Part shown: one piece after another, positions 36,643-44,842 of the stretch
Position numbering within the stretch: the first letter of the stretch is position 1
Layout of the letters: every line of letters starts with the position of its first letter
Origin: an uncultured SAR86 cluster bacterium
GTDB taxonomy: Bacteria > Pseudomonadota > Gammaproteobacteria > Magnimaribacterales > D2472
Direction: 5' to 3'
Length of the DNA: 64,000 bases
NCBI GenBank assembly: GCA_902511575.1
Contig: CABXFU010000001.1
Location: 144,583 to 208,582 of the forward strand
Made by a program: the position numbers and the translations under genes
The notes under the pieces: model-generated
What the model saw: the letters and a program-made list of their open reading frames with translations, nothing else
Databases searched by the model: none
What the model was told of the DNA's origin: nothing

Positions 36643-37241
36643 GATTTCTCCATTTTTATGCCATCAATAATGATTTTTGTTAAAAAGTTACTAGTTTTTT
36701 CAGGAGTTTGATGTAAATCTTTTAAGAGTTTCTTAGATTGAAAATATCTACCAAGGCCTCCTAATAGTAATGCAGTTGCCTGAGTATCAATTTCCTTAAT
36801 CTCATTTTTAATTCTTGCTTCATCTAAAAGATTTTTTATTAGGTCAGTTATGTATTGCTCATGATAGTCCACCATCGGCTTAGACGAATTTAAACTACTA
36901 AGAGATAGTGTGAATCTCTCAAATCTTGGCCCGACTGCTTGATTGGCAACAGTTAAAAAACTTTCTAATTTTTTAATTGGAGAAGAATGAGTGTTCATTG
37001 CATCCATAGCAATCTTACCGTGTTTTTTTAACACTCTATCAACTGTTGTCACTATAAGCTCTTCTTTGCTTGGTGCAATTTCGTATAGAGTTCTTAATGA
37101 AATTTTCAATTTTTTTGCAAGATCAGACATTGTTGAAAATGACTTTCCTTGATCAAGCATACTTTCTAGCTCATCCATCACTTCAAGATGGCGCTTTCCA
37201 ATTTGAGGTGACTTGCTTGAAAGGATGGCTTGAGATTTCAT
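36639..37241 (-). CDS. TetR family transcriptional regulator
   Basis: A 200-residue repressor-type protein when started at the ATG at 37241, one base after the stop of the carboxylase alpha gene (TAG-C-ATG). A longer frame to 37289 would overlap that gene by 47 bases and adds nothing TetR-like. The helix-turn-helix is at about residues 35-60 (MSDLAKKLKISLRTLYEIAP), followed by SKEELIVTTVDRVLKKH. The ligand domain is not recognisable to a compound. Being inside the operon, it is probably autoregulated; the palindrome GGTAAT-N14-ATTACC in front of the operon is its likely operator. Confidence 0.87.
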   Translation of the reverse strand: MKSQAILSSKSPQIGKRHLEVMDELESMLDQGKSFSTMSDLAKKLKISLRTLYEIAPSKEELIVTTVDRVLKKHGKIAMDAMNTHSSPIKKLESFLTVANQAVGPRFERFTLSLSSLNSSKPMVDYHEQYITDLIKNLLDEARIKNEIKEIDTQATALLLGGLGRYFQSKKLLKDLHQTPEKTSNFLTKIIIDGIKMEKS

Positions 37242-37242
37242 G

Positions 37243-39162
37243 CTATTTTTCAAGAACGAGAAGGGTAGCTCCGTTGTCAACTTGATCATTAAGTTTAATC
37301 CTCACTTTAGCTATCTTGCCTGTCTCAGTTGCTTTAATTGCATGTTCCATTTTCATTGCCTCAATAACTACTAAAGTATCCCCAGCTTTTACTTTACTGC
37401 CTTTTTTAACCTTTACATCAATAACTTTTCCAGGCATTGGAGCGATCAAACCTCCCTCAGGGACATCATTACCCGGTTCTATGAACCTGGGTAGAACAGA
37501 TGCATTTACGTCTCCAAACGGCATGTTAATAGTGATTTCACTGCCTGCCCCACTTACACGAGCATAAAATCTGTGAGAGTCTATCTCCACATCAATGCCG
37601 GCAATATCACAATGGTAAATTTCACAAATGGAGCCCATAACCTCATATAAATTATTTTTATTTAATTTATATTGCACTTCTATCTCATCTTTTATAAAAA
37701 GCAACTTAATTCTTTGCAGCGGCATTCTTCCATTGGTCCAGTTTGCAGGCATAAAACCTGTAACAGGGTCAGAGACTCTATTTTGTTGTGCTAGCCATAA
37801 AGCAACTGCTGTTGAAGCTTGATGAAGTTCATTTACGGAAAGATTCTTTTTAGTTTCTAATGCTTCGCGCTCAATAAAGTCTGTTGTTGTATTTCCGCTT
37901 ATAAAGCTTTCATTTCTTAAGCAAGAAATTAAAAATTGACGATTTGTTACTATACCTCCCATGTGAGCTCTTTCAAGTCCACGTGCCAATTTATTTGCAG
38001 CATCAATTCTATTAGGTGCCCAAGAAATAACTTTAGATAGCATGGGATCAAAATCTGTTCCAATGACGCTACCTTCTTCCACCCCTGAATCCCATCTTAC
38101 CTCTGAAGCTAGACTAGTATCATATGCGTGCAATGTTCCTATTTCAGGTAAAAAGTTATTTCCAGGATCCTCAGCATATAATCTTGCTTCAATTGCATGT
38201 CCATGCCAATCAATATCATCTTGAGCAAATTCAAGTTCATCTCCTCTCGCTATCTTGATTTGCTCAGCAACTAAATCTATTCCTGTAACTTCTTCTGTAA
38301 CTGGGTGCTCAACTTGCAGTCTAGTATTAACCTCTAAAAACCAGAATTCGTCTGTTTTATCATCAAATAAAAATTCAACAGTTCCTGCAGAGCAGTATTT
38401 AATTTTTTTAGCTAATTTAACAGCCGCTTGACCCATCTCCTCTCGTAAAAATGGATCAATTCTTGGAGAAGGCGACTCCTCAATAATTTTTTGATGTCTT
38501 CTTTGTATGGAGCATTCACGCTCTCCTAAATGTACGATATTACCGTGCTCATCACCTAAGATTTGTATTTCAATATGACGCGATTTTTCTACATATCTTT
38601 CTATAAAAATTCTGCCATCACCAAAACCTGAGAGGGCTTCTCTTTTGGCGCTTACGATTGAATCTTTTAATTCACTTTCTTTTTTGACAATTCGCATTCC
38701 TTTGCCACCACCTCCAGCGGCAGCTTTGATCAAGATCGGGTAGCCAATACTTTTTACATCTTTGGTATTTGAGGTCATTGGCAGAGTTGGAACCCCAGAT
38801 TTTTCAGCTAGTTCTTTAGCTTTTAATTTATCACCCATTACTTTGATTACATGAGGTGATGGACCAATCCAAATTAACTTATTGCCTTTAACTTTTCTTG
38901 CAAAGGCTGCATTTTCTGATAAAAATCCATATCCTGGATGAATTGCTTCTGCTCCAGATTGTATAGCAGCATCAATGATGGCAGAACCATCCATGTAGCC
39001 AGAAGATAATTTGATGGCTTCATCAGCCATCTTTACAAATGGAGCGTCCTTATCAGCATCAACAAAAACAGCTACACATTTAATACCCATAAATTGAGCG
39101 GTTTGCATGATTCGATATGCAATTTCTCCGCGATTAGCAACAAGAATTGAATTAAACCTCAT
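37243..39162 (-). CDS. biotin-dependent acyl-CoA carboxylase, alpha subunit (biotin carboxylase + BCCP)
   Basis: A 639-residue subunit that carboxylates biotin with ATP and bicarbonate. Domains in order: biotin carboxylase N-lobe (SILVANRGEIAYRIMQTA), ATP grasp (AAAGGGGKGMRIVKKE near residue 147, ECSIQRRHQKIIEE, FLEVNTRLQVEHPVTE near 274), a linker of about 100 residues, and the C-terminal biotinyl domain with VIEAMKMEH, the biotin Lys being about Lys604. Length fits methylcrotonyl-, geranyl- and propionyl-type carboxylases (AtuF, LiuD). The start overlaps the beta-subunit stop by 4 bases. Substrate (geranyl-, 3-methylcrotonyl- or another branched enoyl-CoA) not determinable by eye. Confidence 0.93.
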   Translation of the reverse strand: MRFNSILVANRGEIAYRIMQTAQFMGIKCVAVFVDADKDAPFVKMADEAIKLSSGYMDGSAIIDAAIQSGAEAIHPGYGFLSENAAFARKVKGNKLIWIGPSPHVIKVMGDKLKAKELAEKSGVPTLPMTSNTKDVKSIGYPILIKAAAGGGGKGMRIVKKESELKDSIVSAKREALSGFGDGRIFIERYVEKSRHIEIQILGDEHGNIVHLGERECSIQRRHQKIIEESPSPRIDPFLREEMGQAAVKLAKKIKYCSAGTVEFLFDDKTDEFWFLEVNTRLQVEHPVTEEVTGIDLVAEQIKIARGDELEFAQDDIDWHGHAIEARLYAEDPGNNFLPEIGTLHAYDTSLASEVRWDSGVEEGSVIGTDFDPMLSKVISWAPNRIDAANKLARGLERAHMGGIVTNRQFLISCLRNESFISGNTTTDFIEREALETKKNLSVNELHQASTAVALWLAQQNRVSDPVTGFMPANWTNGRMPLQRIKLLFIKDEIEVQYKLNKNNLYEVMGSICEIYHCDIAGIDVEIDSHRFYARVSGAGSEITINMPFGDVNASVLPRFIEPGNDVPEGGLIAPMPGKVIDVKVKKGSKVKAGDTLVVIEAMKMEHAIKATETGKIAKVRIKLNDQVDNGATLLVLEK

Positions 39163-40817
39163 AATCTGAATACCCCATACTCTTTAGCACCATCTATTGA
39201 AGAGTTAGAAACTATAGATAGACAAAATCCAATAACGCTTCTAGTATCTCTTGGATCAATAATGCCATCATCTGTAACCATGCTGCTTGCAACAAGACCC
39301 TCTGACATTTGATCTGACATTTGCTCAACTGTCTCTACGATTTGAGCATCAAGTTTTTCATCAAATTTTTCACCTTTTCTTGCTGCTTGACCTCTTCGAA
39401 CAATCGACATTACTCCAGCAATCTGCTTCGAACCCATAACGGCAATTTTTGCTGTGGGCCAGAGAAAGGTGAATTTATTGTTATATGCTCTGCCTGACAT
39501 AGCGTATGTACCTGCGCCAAATGAAGCACCAATAATAATTGTGATATGAGGCACATTAGAGTTAGACACTGCATTAATAAGCTGAGAGCCTTTTTTAATA
39601 ATAGCTTGTCTCTCAAAATCTTTTCCTACTAAAAACCCCGTGACATTTTGAAGAAAAATTAATGGTATGTTTCGTTTATTGCATAGTTGGATAAAGGTTG
39701 CAGCTTTTTCAGCACTCTCCGGATAGATGGGACCATTATTTCCCAATATGCCAACAGGATATCCGTGAAGCATCGACCACCCGCAAATCATAGTTTTACC
39801 ATAAAGAGGTTTGAACTCTTCAAATCTTGACCCGTCAACAATTCGACCAATCACTTCCCTAATATCAAGAGGGCTTTTGAGTTCCTCATCAATAAGACCT
39901 AATAATTCTTCCTCAGATAAATTTGGACTATCAGCATCTGGAATAGGTGAGGGACCCTCTTTAATCCAATGTAAATGTGAGACTACATTCCTGCATAATC
40001 TTAAAGCATCCATCTCATCTTCAGCCAGAAAATCTGATAGACCTGAAATTTCTGAATGCATTTTTGCACCACCTAAGGTCTCATCATCTGATATTTCACC
40101 AGTAGCCATTTTGACTAGAGGAGGTCCTGCAAGAAAAACTTTAGCTTGATCTTTAATAAAGATATTGTAATCAGACATACCCGGTTGATAAGCACCACCG
40201 GCAGTTGAAGAACCAAAAACAATTGATATTACTGGAATGCGCATTTTAGAAAGCTCTGTAAGATCATAAAAATATCTTCCAGTTGCTGCAAAATGAGTAT
40301 GACCTATGGTGGGTGCGATGGGGGGTTGATCTCCTTTCTTACCGGTACCCATTCGAAGATCTCCTCCTGCAGATTCCACAAAATTAATATAGGGCAAGCG
40401 GTTATCTCGAGCGATTTCCATTGCCCTGTTCCATTTTTCTCCAACATAAACCGTCATGGCACCAGCTAAAACCGAAGGATCATTAGCAAAGATTACACAT
40501 TCAGTACCGGCAACAATTCCAATTCCAGCAACACATCCGCCACCCACTGTGAAGTCTGTTCCATAAGCAGCAAATGGAGCAATCTCCAGGAAGGGTGTAT
40601 CAGGATCTATCAAATTAAAAACCCTTTCTCTTACAGGCATCTTGCCTCGTTTTGCTAATCTTTCGTGGTGATAAGCCCCGCCTCCTAATTCAGCTTTGTC
40701 TAAAAGCTCATCAAGGAAATTTATTTTCTTTAACATTACATTTTTGTTATGAATAAATTGATCAGAATTGATATCAATATTTGTTTTAATTTCGGGAGCA
40801 ATATTTTTTCTTAGCAT
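39159..40817 (-). CDS. biotin-dependent acyl-CoA carboxylase, beta subunit (carboxyltransferase)
   Basis: A 552-residue carboxyltransferase. It has the entry motif ERLAKRGKMPVRERVFNLID (about residue 55), oxyanion-forming Gly pairs in VFGSSTAGGAYQPGMSDY (about 200) and GASFGAGTYAMSGRAYNNKF (about 428), and the MCC-beta-like FLQNVTGFLVGKDFERQAI (about 387). This set fits the methylcrotonyl-/geranyl-CoA carboxylase branch (LiuB, AtuC) better than propionyl-CoA carboxylase. First gene of the operon; an RBS is weak, and the palindromic operator starts 21 bases upstream of its ATG. It pairs with the alpha subunit encoded immediately downstream. Confidence 0.92.
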   Translation of the reverse strand: MLRKNIAPEIKTNIDINSDQFIHNKNVMLKKINFLDELLDKAELGGGAYHHERLAKRGKMPVRERVFNLIDPDTPFLEIAPFAAYGTDFTVGGGCVAGIGIVAGTECVIFANDPSVLAGAMTVYVGEKWNRAMEIARDNRLPYINFVESAGGDLRMGTGKKGDQPPIAPTIGHTHFAATGRYFYDLTELSKMRIPVISIVFGSSTAGGAYQPGMSDYNIFIKDQAKVFLAGPPLVKMATGEISDDETLGGAKMHSEISGLSDFLAEDEMDALRLCRNVVSHLHWIKEGPSPIPDADSPNLSEEELLGLIDEELKSPLDIREVIGRIVDGSRFEEFKPLYGKTMICGWSMLHGYPVGILGNNGPIYPESAEKAATFIQLCNKRNIPLIFLQNVTGFLVGKDFERQAIIKKGSQLINAVSNSNVPHITIIIGASFGAGTYAMSGRAYNNKFTFLWPTAKIAVMGSKQIAGVMSIVRRGQAARKGEKFDEKLDAQIVETVEQMSDQMSEGLVASSMVTDDGIIDPRDTRSVIGFCLSIVSNSSIDGAKEYGVFRL

Positions 40818-40837
40818 TTTTATTTAATAAAATTGAG

Positions 40838-40865
40838 TGGTAATATATTATACAAATAATTACCA
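40838..40865. promoter_or_regulatory. palindromic operator TGGTAAT-N14-ATTACCA, copy 1
   Basis: Perfect 7-base arms at 40838-40844 and 40859-40865 with a 14-base AT-rich spacer. It lies in the 101-base spacer between the divergent carboxylase operon (start 40817) and the glutathione transferase gene (start 40919). The 6-base core GGTAAT/ATTACC with the same spacing recurs at 44751-44776. Binding by the operon's TetR protein is inferred from its genomic association. Confidence 0.65.
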
Positions 40866-40907
40866 TTTTTGAAATTAATTATAAAAATTACAGCTTTTCC
40901 ATTTTTT

Positions 40908-40913
40908 AGGAGA
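40908..40913 (+). promoter_or_regulatory. ribosome-binding site of the glutathione transferase gene
   Basis: AGGAGA ends five bases before the ATG at 40919, one of the few strong Shine-Dalgarno sequences in the window; it fixes the start. Confidence 0.7.
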
Positions 40914-40918
40914 AAATA

Positions 40919-41539
40919 ATGAGCATCAAAATTTATAGCTGCAATGATTCCAGAGGTTTAAGGCCAATGTGGACTGCAGAGGAGATGGGATTAAGTTATG
41001 AATCTGAAATGATGCCATTTCCTCCAAGGTTTTTGCATAAAGAATATATGGATGTAAATATTCTTGGCACCATCCCATACCTCATTGATGGGGATGTGGA
41101 AATGACAGAATCAGTTGCCATGTGCCAGTATCTAGTTGAGAAATATGGTCTAACAGACTTGCGTGTTAGCAGCGATGAGGCTGATTATCATCATTATTTG
41201 AATTGGCTTGCCCACTCAGACGCTACTTTAACTTTTCCTCAAACCGTTGTCCTAAGATATACGCTCCAAGAGATAGGTGTTGCTGATAAGGCAGCAGAAG
41301 GGTATAGAAGATGGTTTGTAGCAAGATTAAAGTTACTAGAAAAAACTTTGGGGTCAAGAGAATATCTATGTTCAGGGAGATTTACCATTGCTGACATATG
41401 CGTTAGTTATGCAATATACTTAGCAAAAACTCTTGGAATAGATGAAGCATTCAAACCTAATATCAAACGTTGGAGTGACATGCTTTTTGAAAGAGATGGA
41501 TTTAAAAGAGCTGTCTCTAAGAGATATATTGCCCCTTAA
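40919..41539 (+). CDS. glutathione S-transferase family protein
   Basis: A 206-residue cytosolic GST. The thioredoxin-like half has [20 protein letters not shown], with Ser rather than Cys near the catalytic place, the cis-Pro in [11 protein letters not shown] (about residue 49) and the glutathione-binding [16 protein letters not shown] (about 62). The helical half ends with [20 protein letters not shown] (about 157), the N-capping box of the family. It diverges from the acyl-CoA operon across the palindromic operator, so it may help process or detoxify the same substrate class. Confidence 0.88.
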   Translation: MSIKIYSCNDSRGLRPMWTAEEMGLSYESEMMPFPPRFLHKEYMDVNILGTIPYLIDGDVEMTESVAMCQYLVEKYGLTDLRVSSDEADYHHYLNWLAHSDATLTFPQTVVLRYTLQEIGVADKAAEGYRRWFVARLKLLEKTLGSREYLCSGRFTIADICVSYAIYLAKTLGIDEAFKPNIKRWSDMLFERDGFKRAVSKRYIAP

Positions 41540-41565
41540 ATCAATTAGTATTAGGTGCTTTTAGT

Positions 41566-42609
41566 ATGAGCTGTTTTCTTGTGACAGGTGGTTCCGGTTT
41601 CATAGGATCGGCTTATATTAGATTTCTAATGAACTCAACAAACCATCAAGTCATCAATATAGACAAACTAACATATGCCAGCAATCTCGAGTCTTTAGAG
41701 ATGATGGAAAAAAATCCTCGCTATCATTTTGTACGGGGAGATATTTTAGATGAAAAGCTTCTAGGAGGATTATTTAAAGAATTTCATCCTGACTACGTAG
41801 TACATTTGGCAGCAGAGTCTCATGTAGATCGATCGATTCAAAATTCTAGAAATTTTATTGAAACAAACATTTTTGGCACATATAACTTATTAGAAATTTC
41901 TAGAAAATATTGGTTATCATTAAACTCAAAAAAGAAACTGAAATTCAAATTTCATCATATCTCGACAGATGAGGTTTTTGGCAGTCTTTCTTCAATGGGG
42001 CTGTTTAACGAGGAAAGCCCTTATGATCCAAGCTCCCCATATTCAGCATCTAAAGCTGGATCAGACCACCTAGTAAGGTCTTGGCACAAAACATATGGCT
42101 TGCCTACCTTGATCTCAAATTGTTCAAATAATTATGGACCGTATCAGTTTCCAGAAAAGCTAATTCCTTTAACAATTATGAATGCTATGGAGGACAAGCC
42201 AATAACAATCTATGGTGATGGGATGAATGTTAGAGACTGGATTTTTGTTGAAGATCATGTTGAGGCCATGTATGCAGTTATCTTAAAGGGCGAGGTAGGC
42301 AACTCTTATTGTATTGGTGGAGATAATCAAAAAACGAATGTAGAGGTCGTTCATGAATTATGTAATATTTTAGATGCTATTTTACCCAGGAATACGAGCC
42401 CTCAATCTAGTTACCATGATTTAATAACTTTTATTAATGACAGACCAGGCCATGATTTTAGATATGCAATTGAAAGTAGTAAAATTCATAAAAACCTTCA
42501 ATGGAAACCTGCAGAAACATTTCAATCTGGATTAGAGAAAACAATACAGTGGTATATTAAAAATAGATCTTGGTTAGAAAATACCAAAAGTTCAACAAAA
42601 ACATTATGA
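41566..42609 (+). CDS. rfbB: dTDP-glucose 4,6-dehydratase
   Basis: A 347-residue SDR enzyme converting dTDP-glucose to dTDP-4-keto-6-deoxyglucose. Evidence: [12 protein letters not shown] (residues 7-18), [11 protein letters not shown] (about 85), the catalytic [10 protein letters not shown] (about 133; Thr-Asp-Glu triad), Y-x-x-x-K in [13 protein letters not shown] (about 158), and [18 protein letters not shown] (about 185). All are standard for RmlB/RffG. rfbA follows 28 bases later. No rmlC or rmlD follows, which argues against rhamnose and fits the WecE branch encoded 7 kb downstream. Confidence 0.95.
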   Translation: MSCFLVTGGSGFIGSAYIRFLMNSTNHQVINIDKLTYASNLESLEMMEKNPRYHFVRGDILDEKLLGGLFKEFHPDYVVHLAAESHVDRSIQNSRNFIETNIFGTYNLLEISRKYWLSLNSKKKLKFKFHHISTDEVFGSLSSMGLFNEESPYDPSSPYSASKAGSDHLVRSWHKTYGLPTLISNCSNNYGPYQFPEKLIPLTIMNAMEDKPITIYGDGMNVRDWIFVEDHVEAMYAVILKGEVGNSYCIGGDNQKTNVEVVHELCNILDAILPRNTSPQSSYHDLITFINDRPGHDFRYAIESSKIHKNLQWKPAETFQSGLEKTIQWYIKNRSWLENTKSSTKTL

Positions 42610-42637
42610 AGAAAATTGATTTTTTATACAATCTAAT

Positions 42638-43507
42638 ATGAAGGGAATTATTTTAGCTGGGGGTCTAGGCACTCGACTTCATCCCATAACCCTTTCAACA
42701 TCTAAGCAGTTAATGCCAATTTATGATAAGCCAATGATTTACTACTCGTTGAGCACGTTGATGCATGCAGGGATTAGAGAAATTTTATTAATTTCTTCAC
42801 CAAAAGATATCGCTAGCTTTGAAGCGCTATTAGGTAATGGATCACATTTGGGAATTGAAATTAATTATACAATTCAGCATGAACCAGAAGGTTTGGCTCA
42901 AGCTTTTATAATTGGCGAAGATTTTATAGGCAACGATTCCTGCGGATTGATTTTAGGTGACAATTTATTTTTTGGTAATCAGCTTCAGGAAATCTTAAGG
43001 AATTCAGTTTCAAGAATTGAAGGAGCAAAAGTTTTTGCATACCCTGTAAATGATCCTGAGAGGTACGGAGTAATTGAGTTTGATTCCTCCAATTCTGCAA
43101 TTTCAATCGAAGAAAAGCCCAGTAAGCCAAAATCCAACTATGCCATCACAGGCCTATATTTTTATGACAATGCAGTTATCGATATAGCTAAATCAATTAC
43201 CCCATCTGAGAGAGGCCAATTAGAAATCACTTCTATTAATCAAATTTATCTTTCTCAAGGCCTTCTAGATGTGCAAACTTTTGGCCGAGGAATGGCATGG
43301 CTTGATACAGGGACGCATGAAGCATTGATTGAGGCCAGTCAATTTGTTCGCACTATTCAAAAAAGACAGGGCTTGATGATAAGCGCTGTGGAGGAAATTG
43401 CTTGGAAGAATGGATGGATTGATGATGAAGCGTTAGAGATGCAAGGTAATAAATTAGCAAATACAGATTATGGAAAATATCTGATAGCTTTAGTCCGTGA
43501 TAAATAA
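42638..43507 (+). CDS. rfbA: glucose-1-phosphate thymidylyltransferase
   Basis: A 289-residue nucleotidyltransferase making dTDP-glucose from dTTP and glucose 1-phosphate. It shows GIILAGGLGTRLHPIT (residues 3-18), KQLMPIYDKPMIYY, LILGDNLFFG (about 105), EEKPSKPKSNYAITGLYFYD (about 160-180) and RGMAWLDTGTHEALIEA (about 220). Standard length for RmlA/RffH. A TACAAT box lies 5 bases before the ATG, so it may also be transcribed separately. It converges on the nitronate-monooxygenase-like gene. Confidence 0.95.
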   Translation: MKGIILAGGLGTRLHPITLSTSKQLMPIYDKPMIYYSLSTLMHAGIREILLISSPKDIASFEALLGNGSHLGIEINYTIQHEPEGLAQAFIIGEDFIGNDSCGLILGDNLFFGNQLQEILRNSVSRIEGAKVFAYPVNDPERYGVIEFDSSNSAISIEEKPSKPKSNYAITGLYFYDNAVIDIAKSITPSERGQLEITSINQIYLSQGLLDVQTFGRGMAWLDTGTHEALIEASQFVRTIQKRQGLMISAVEEIAWKNGWIDDEALEMQGNKLANTDYGKYLIALVRDK

Positions 43508-43595
43508 TAATTTACAATTTGATACAATAAAATTGCAACCGCTCAAGCAATCTTAGATTACATACATTTAGACAACAGAAAAGCTTTCTTGGGGA

Positions 43596-44735
43596 TTAAT
43601 CACCTACAAAATTAGACAGTCTTTCATATGCTTCAATAAAGTCCTCTTTAAATTCTTGTACAACATCGCTTGCTGAGATTGTCTGATTCATCAATCCTAC
43701 GCCTTGACCTACCCAGTAAGTTGAAAGCTCTTTGGCGCCTTCATGTCCGCCTTCTGCTAATTTATTTACTTTCGCTAAAGCTGGCTCAGCCACCATGGGT
43801 TGAAGAGGCAGTGGGAGTGGCTCAGGAGCTCCGTCTGCCTCCCATGCCTTTGTCCATTCAGATACAAGCTGTCTTGAGTGCTTTCCTGTTCTGCTTCTTG
43901 ATCTAGTAGTTTGACTTGAAGTTGCCGCTACCATTTTCTCTTTAATTACTGGTGGGACTTCAGATTCAGCTGTTGTTAACCATACAGACCCACACCAAGC
44001 ACCTGATGCTCCCATACTCATTGCAGCTGCCATTTGTCTTCCAGTTGCGATTCCTCCTGCGGCAAGAATTGGAACATCGCTATAGGGCTGAATAGCTTTA
44101 TGAACTTCAGGTATTAAGACCATGGTAGAAACGCTGCCACAATGACCACCAGCTTCTGTACCTGAAACAACCAAAATATCTACACCTGCTTTAACTTGAT
44201 TGATCGCGTGTTGTGCTGTGCCTAAAAGAGCAGCAACTTTTACATTATTGTCTTTGCCCATTTGTACCATCCAGTCGGGTGGAACGCCCAATGCATTTGC
44301 AATTATTTTAATTGGATGACTGAATGCAACATCCAGCAAAGCCTTTGCACCATCTGCCTTAGTGTTTTCAGCCATGTAAGTTGCAGCAGGTTTAATTGTT
44401 CTTAATTCATCAGCTTCAATATCATGCTGCTCTAAGATGTCTGCTCTAAAATCTGCATATTCTTGAGGAATCATCGAGGTTAATTTTTCAGCATCAAATT
44501 TTTGATTTTTATCTGCCATTTTATTGGGGATTAAAACATCCACGCCGTATGGAAGCCCATCGATATGATCATCAATCCACTTAAGTTCTTCTTCGAGCTC
44601 TTCAGGGGTCATTCCAACTGCGCCTAGCACGCCGCATCCACCTGCTTTTGATACTGCTACAACAACATCTCTACAGTGAGTAAATGCAACAAGAGGGAAT
44701 TCAATATCAAGAAGTTCGCAAATCTTTGAGTTCAT
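43596..44735 (-). CDS. nitronate monooxygenase-like NAD(P)H/FMN flavoprotein
   Basis: A 379-residue FMN barrel of the nitronate monooxygenase/2-nitropropane dioxygenase family. It has the N-terminal FPLVAFTHCRDVVVAVSKAGGCGVLGA, a Lys-rich VAALLGTAQHAINQVKAG, GTEAGGHCGSVSTMVLIPEV (about residue 191-210; includes the AGGH loop near the flavin) and PILAAGGIATGRQMAAAMSMGASG (about 222). Many members are really quinone reductases or act on unknown substrates. It diverges from the LLM-class oxidoreductase across the second copy of the GGTAAT-N14-ATTACC palindrome, which begins 15 bases upstream of its ATG. Confidence 0.87.
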   Translation of the reverse strand: MNSKICELLDIEFPLVAFTHCRDVVVAVSKAGGCGVLGAVGMTPEELEEELKWIDDHIDGLPYGVDVLIPNKMADKNQKFDAEKLTSMIPQEYADFRADILEQHDIEADELRTIKPAATYMAENTKADGAKALLDVAFSHPIKIIANALGVPPDWMVQMGKDNNVKVAALLGTAQHAINQVKAGVDILVVSGTEAGGHCGSVSTMVLIPEVHKAIQPYSDVPILAAGGIATGRQMAAAMSMGASGAWCGSVWLTTAESEVPPVIKEKMVAATSSQTTRSRSRTGKHSRQLVSEWTKAWEADGAPEPLPLPLQPMVAEPALAKVNKLAEGGHEGAKELSTYWVGQGVGLMNQTISASDVVQEFKEDFIEAYERLSNFVGD

Positions 44736-44750
44736 TATTTTTCCTTTATC

Positions 44751-44776
44751 GGTAATAGACTGATTTTTATATTACC
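44751..44776. promoter_or_regulatory. palindromic operator GGTAAT-N14-ATTACC, copy 2
   Basis: Perfect 6-base arms at 44751-44756 and 44771-44776, spaced by 14 bases exactly as in copy 1 at 40839-40864, while the spacer sequences differ. It sits in the 107-base divergent spacer of two flavin oxidoreductase genes. Shared arms and spacing with unlike spacers point to one dimeric regulator controlling both regions. Confidence 0.65.
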
Positions 44777-44842
44777 ACTCGGGATACACAAATTGGAATA
44801 CATCCATCATAATCATTCATGGTTAAGTGGAAATAATTCAAT

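Noticed and set aside
39811..40149. A 112-codon plus-strand frame inside the carboxylase beta gene
   Set aside because: Antisense to conserved carboxyltransferase sequence and without its own similarity.
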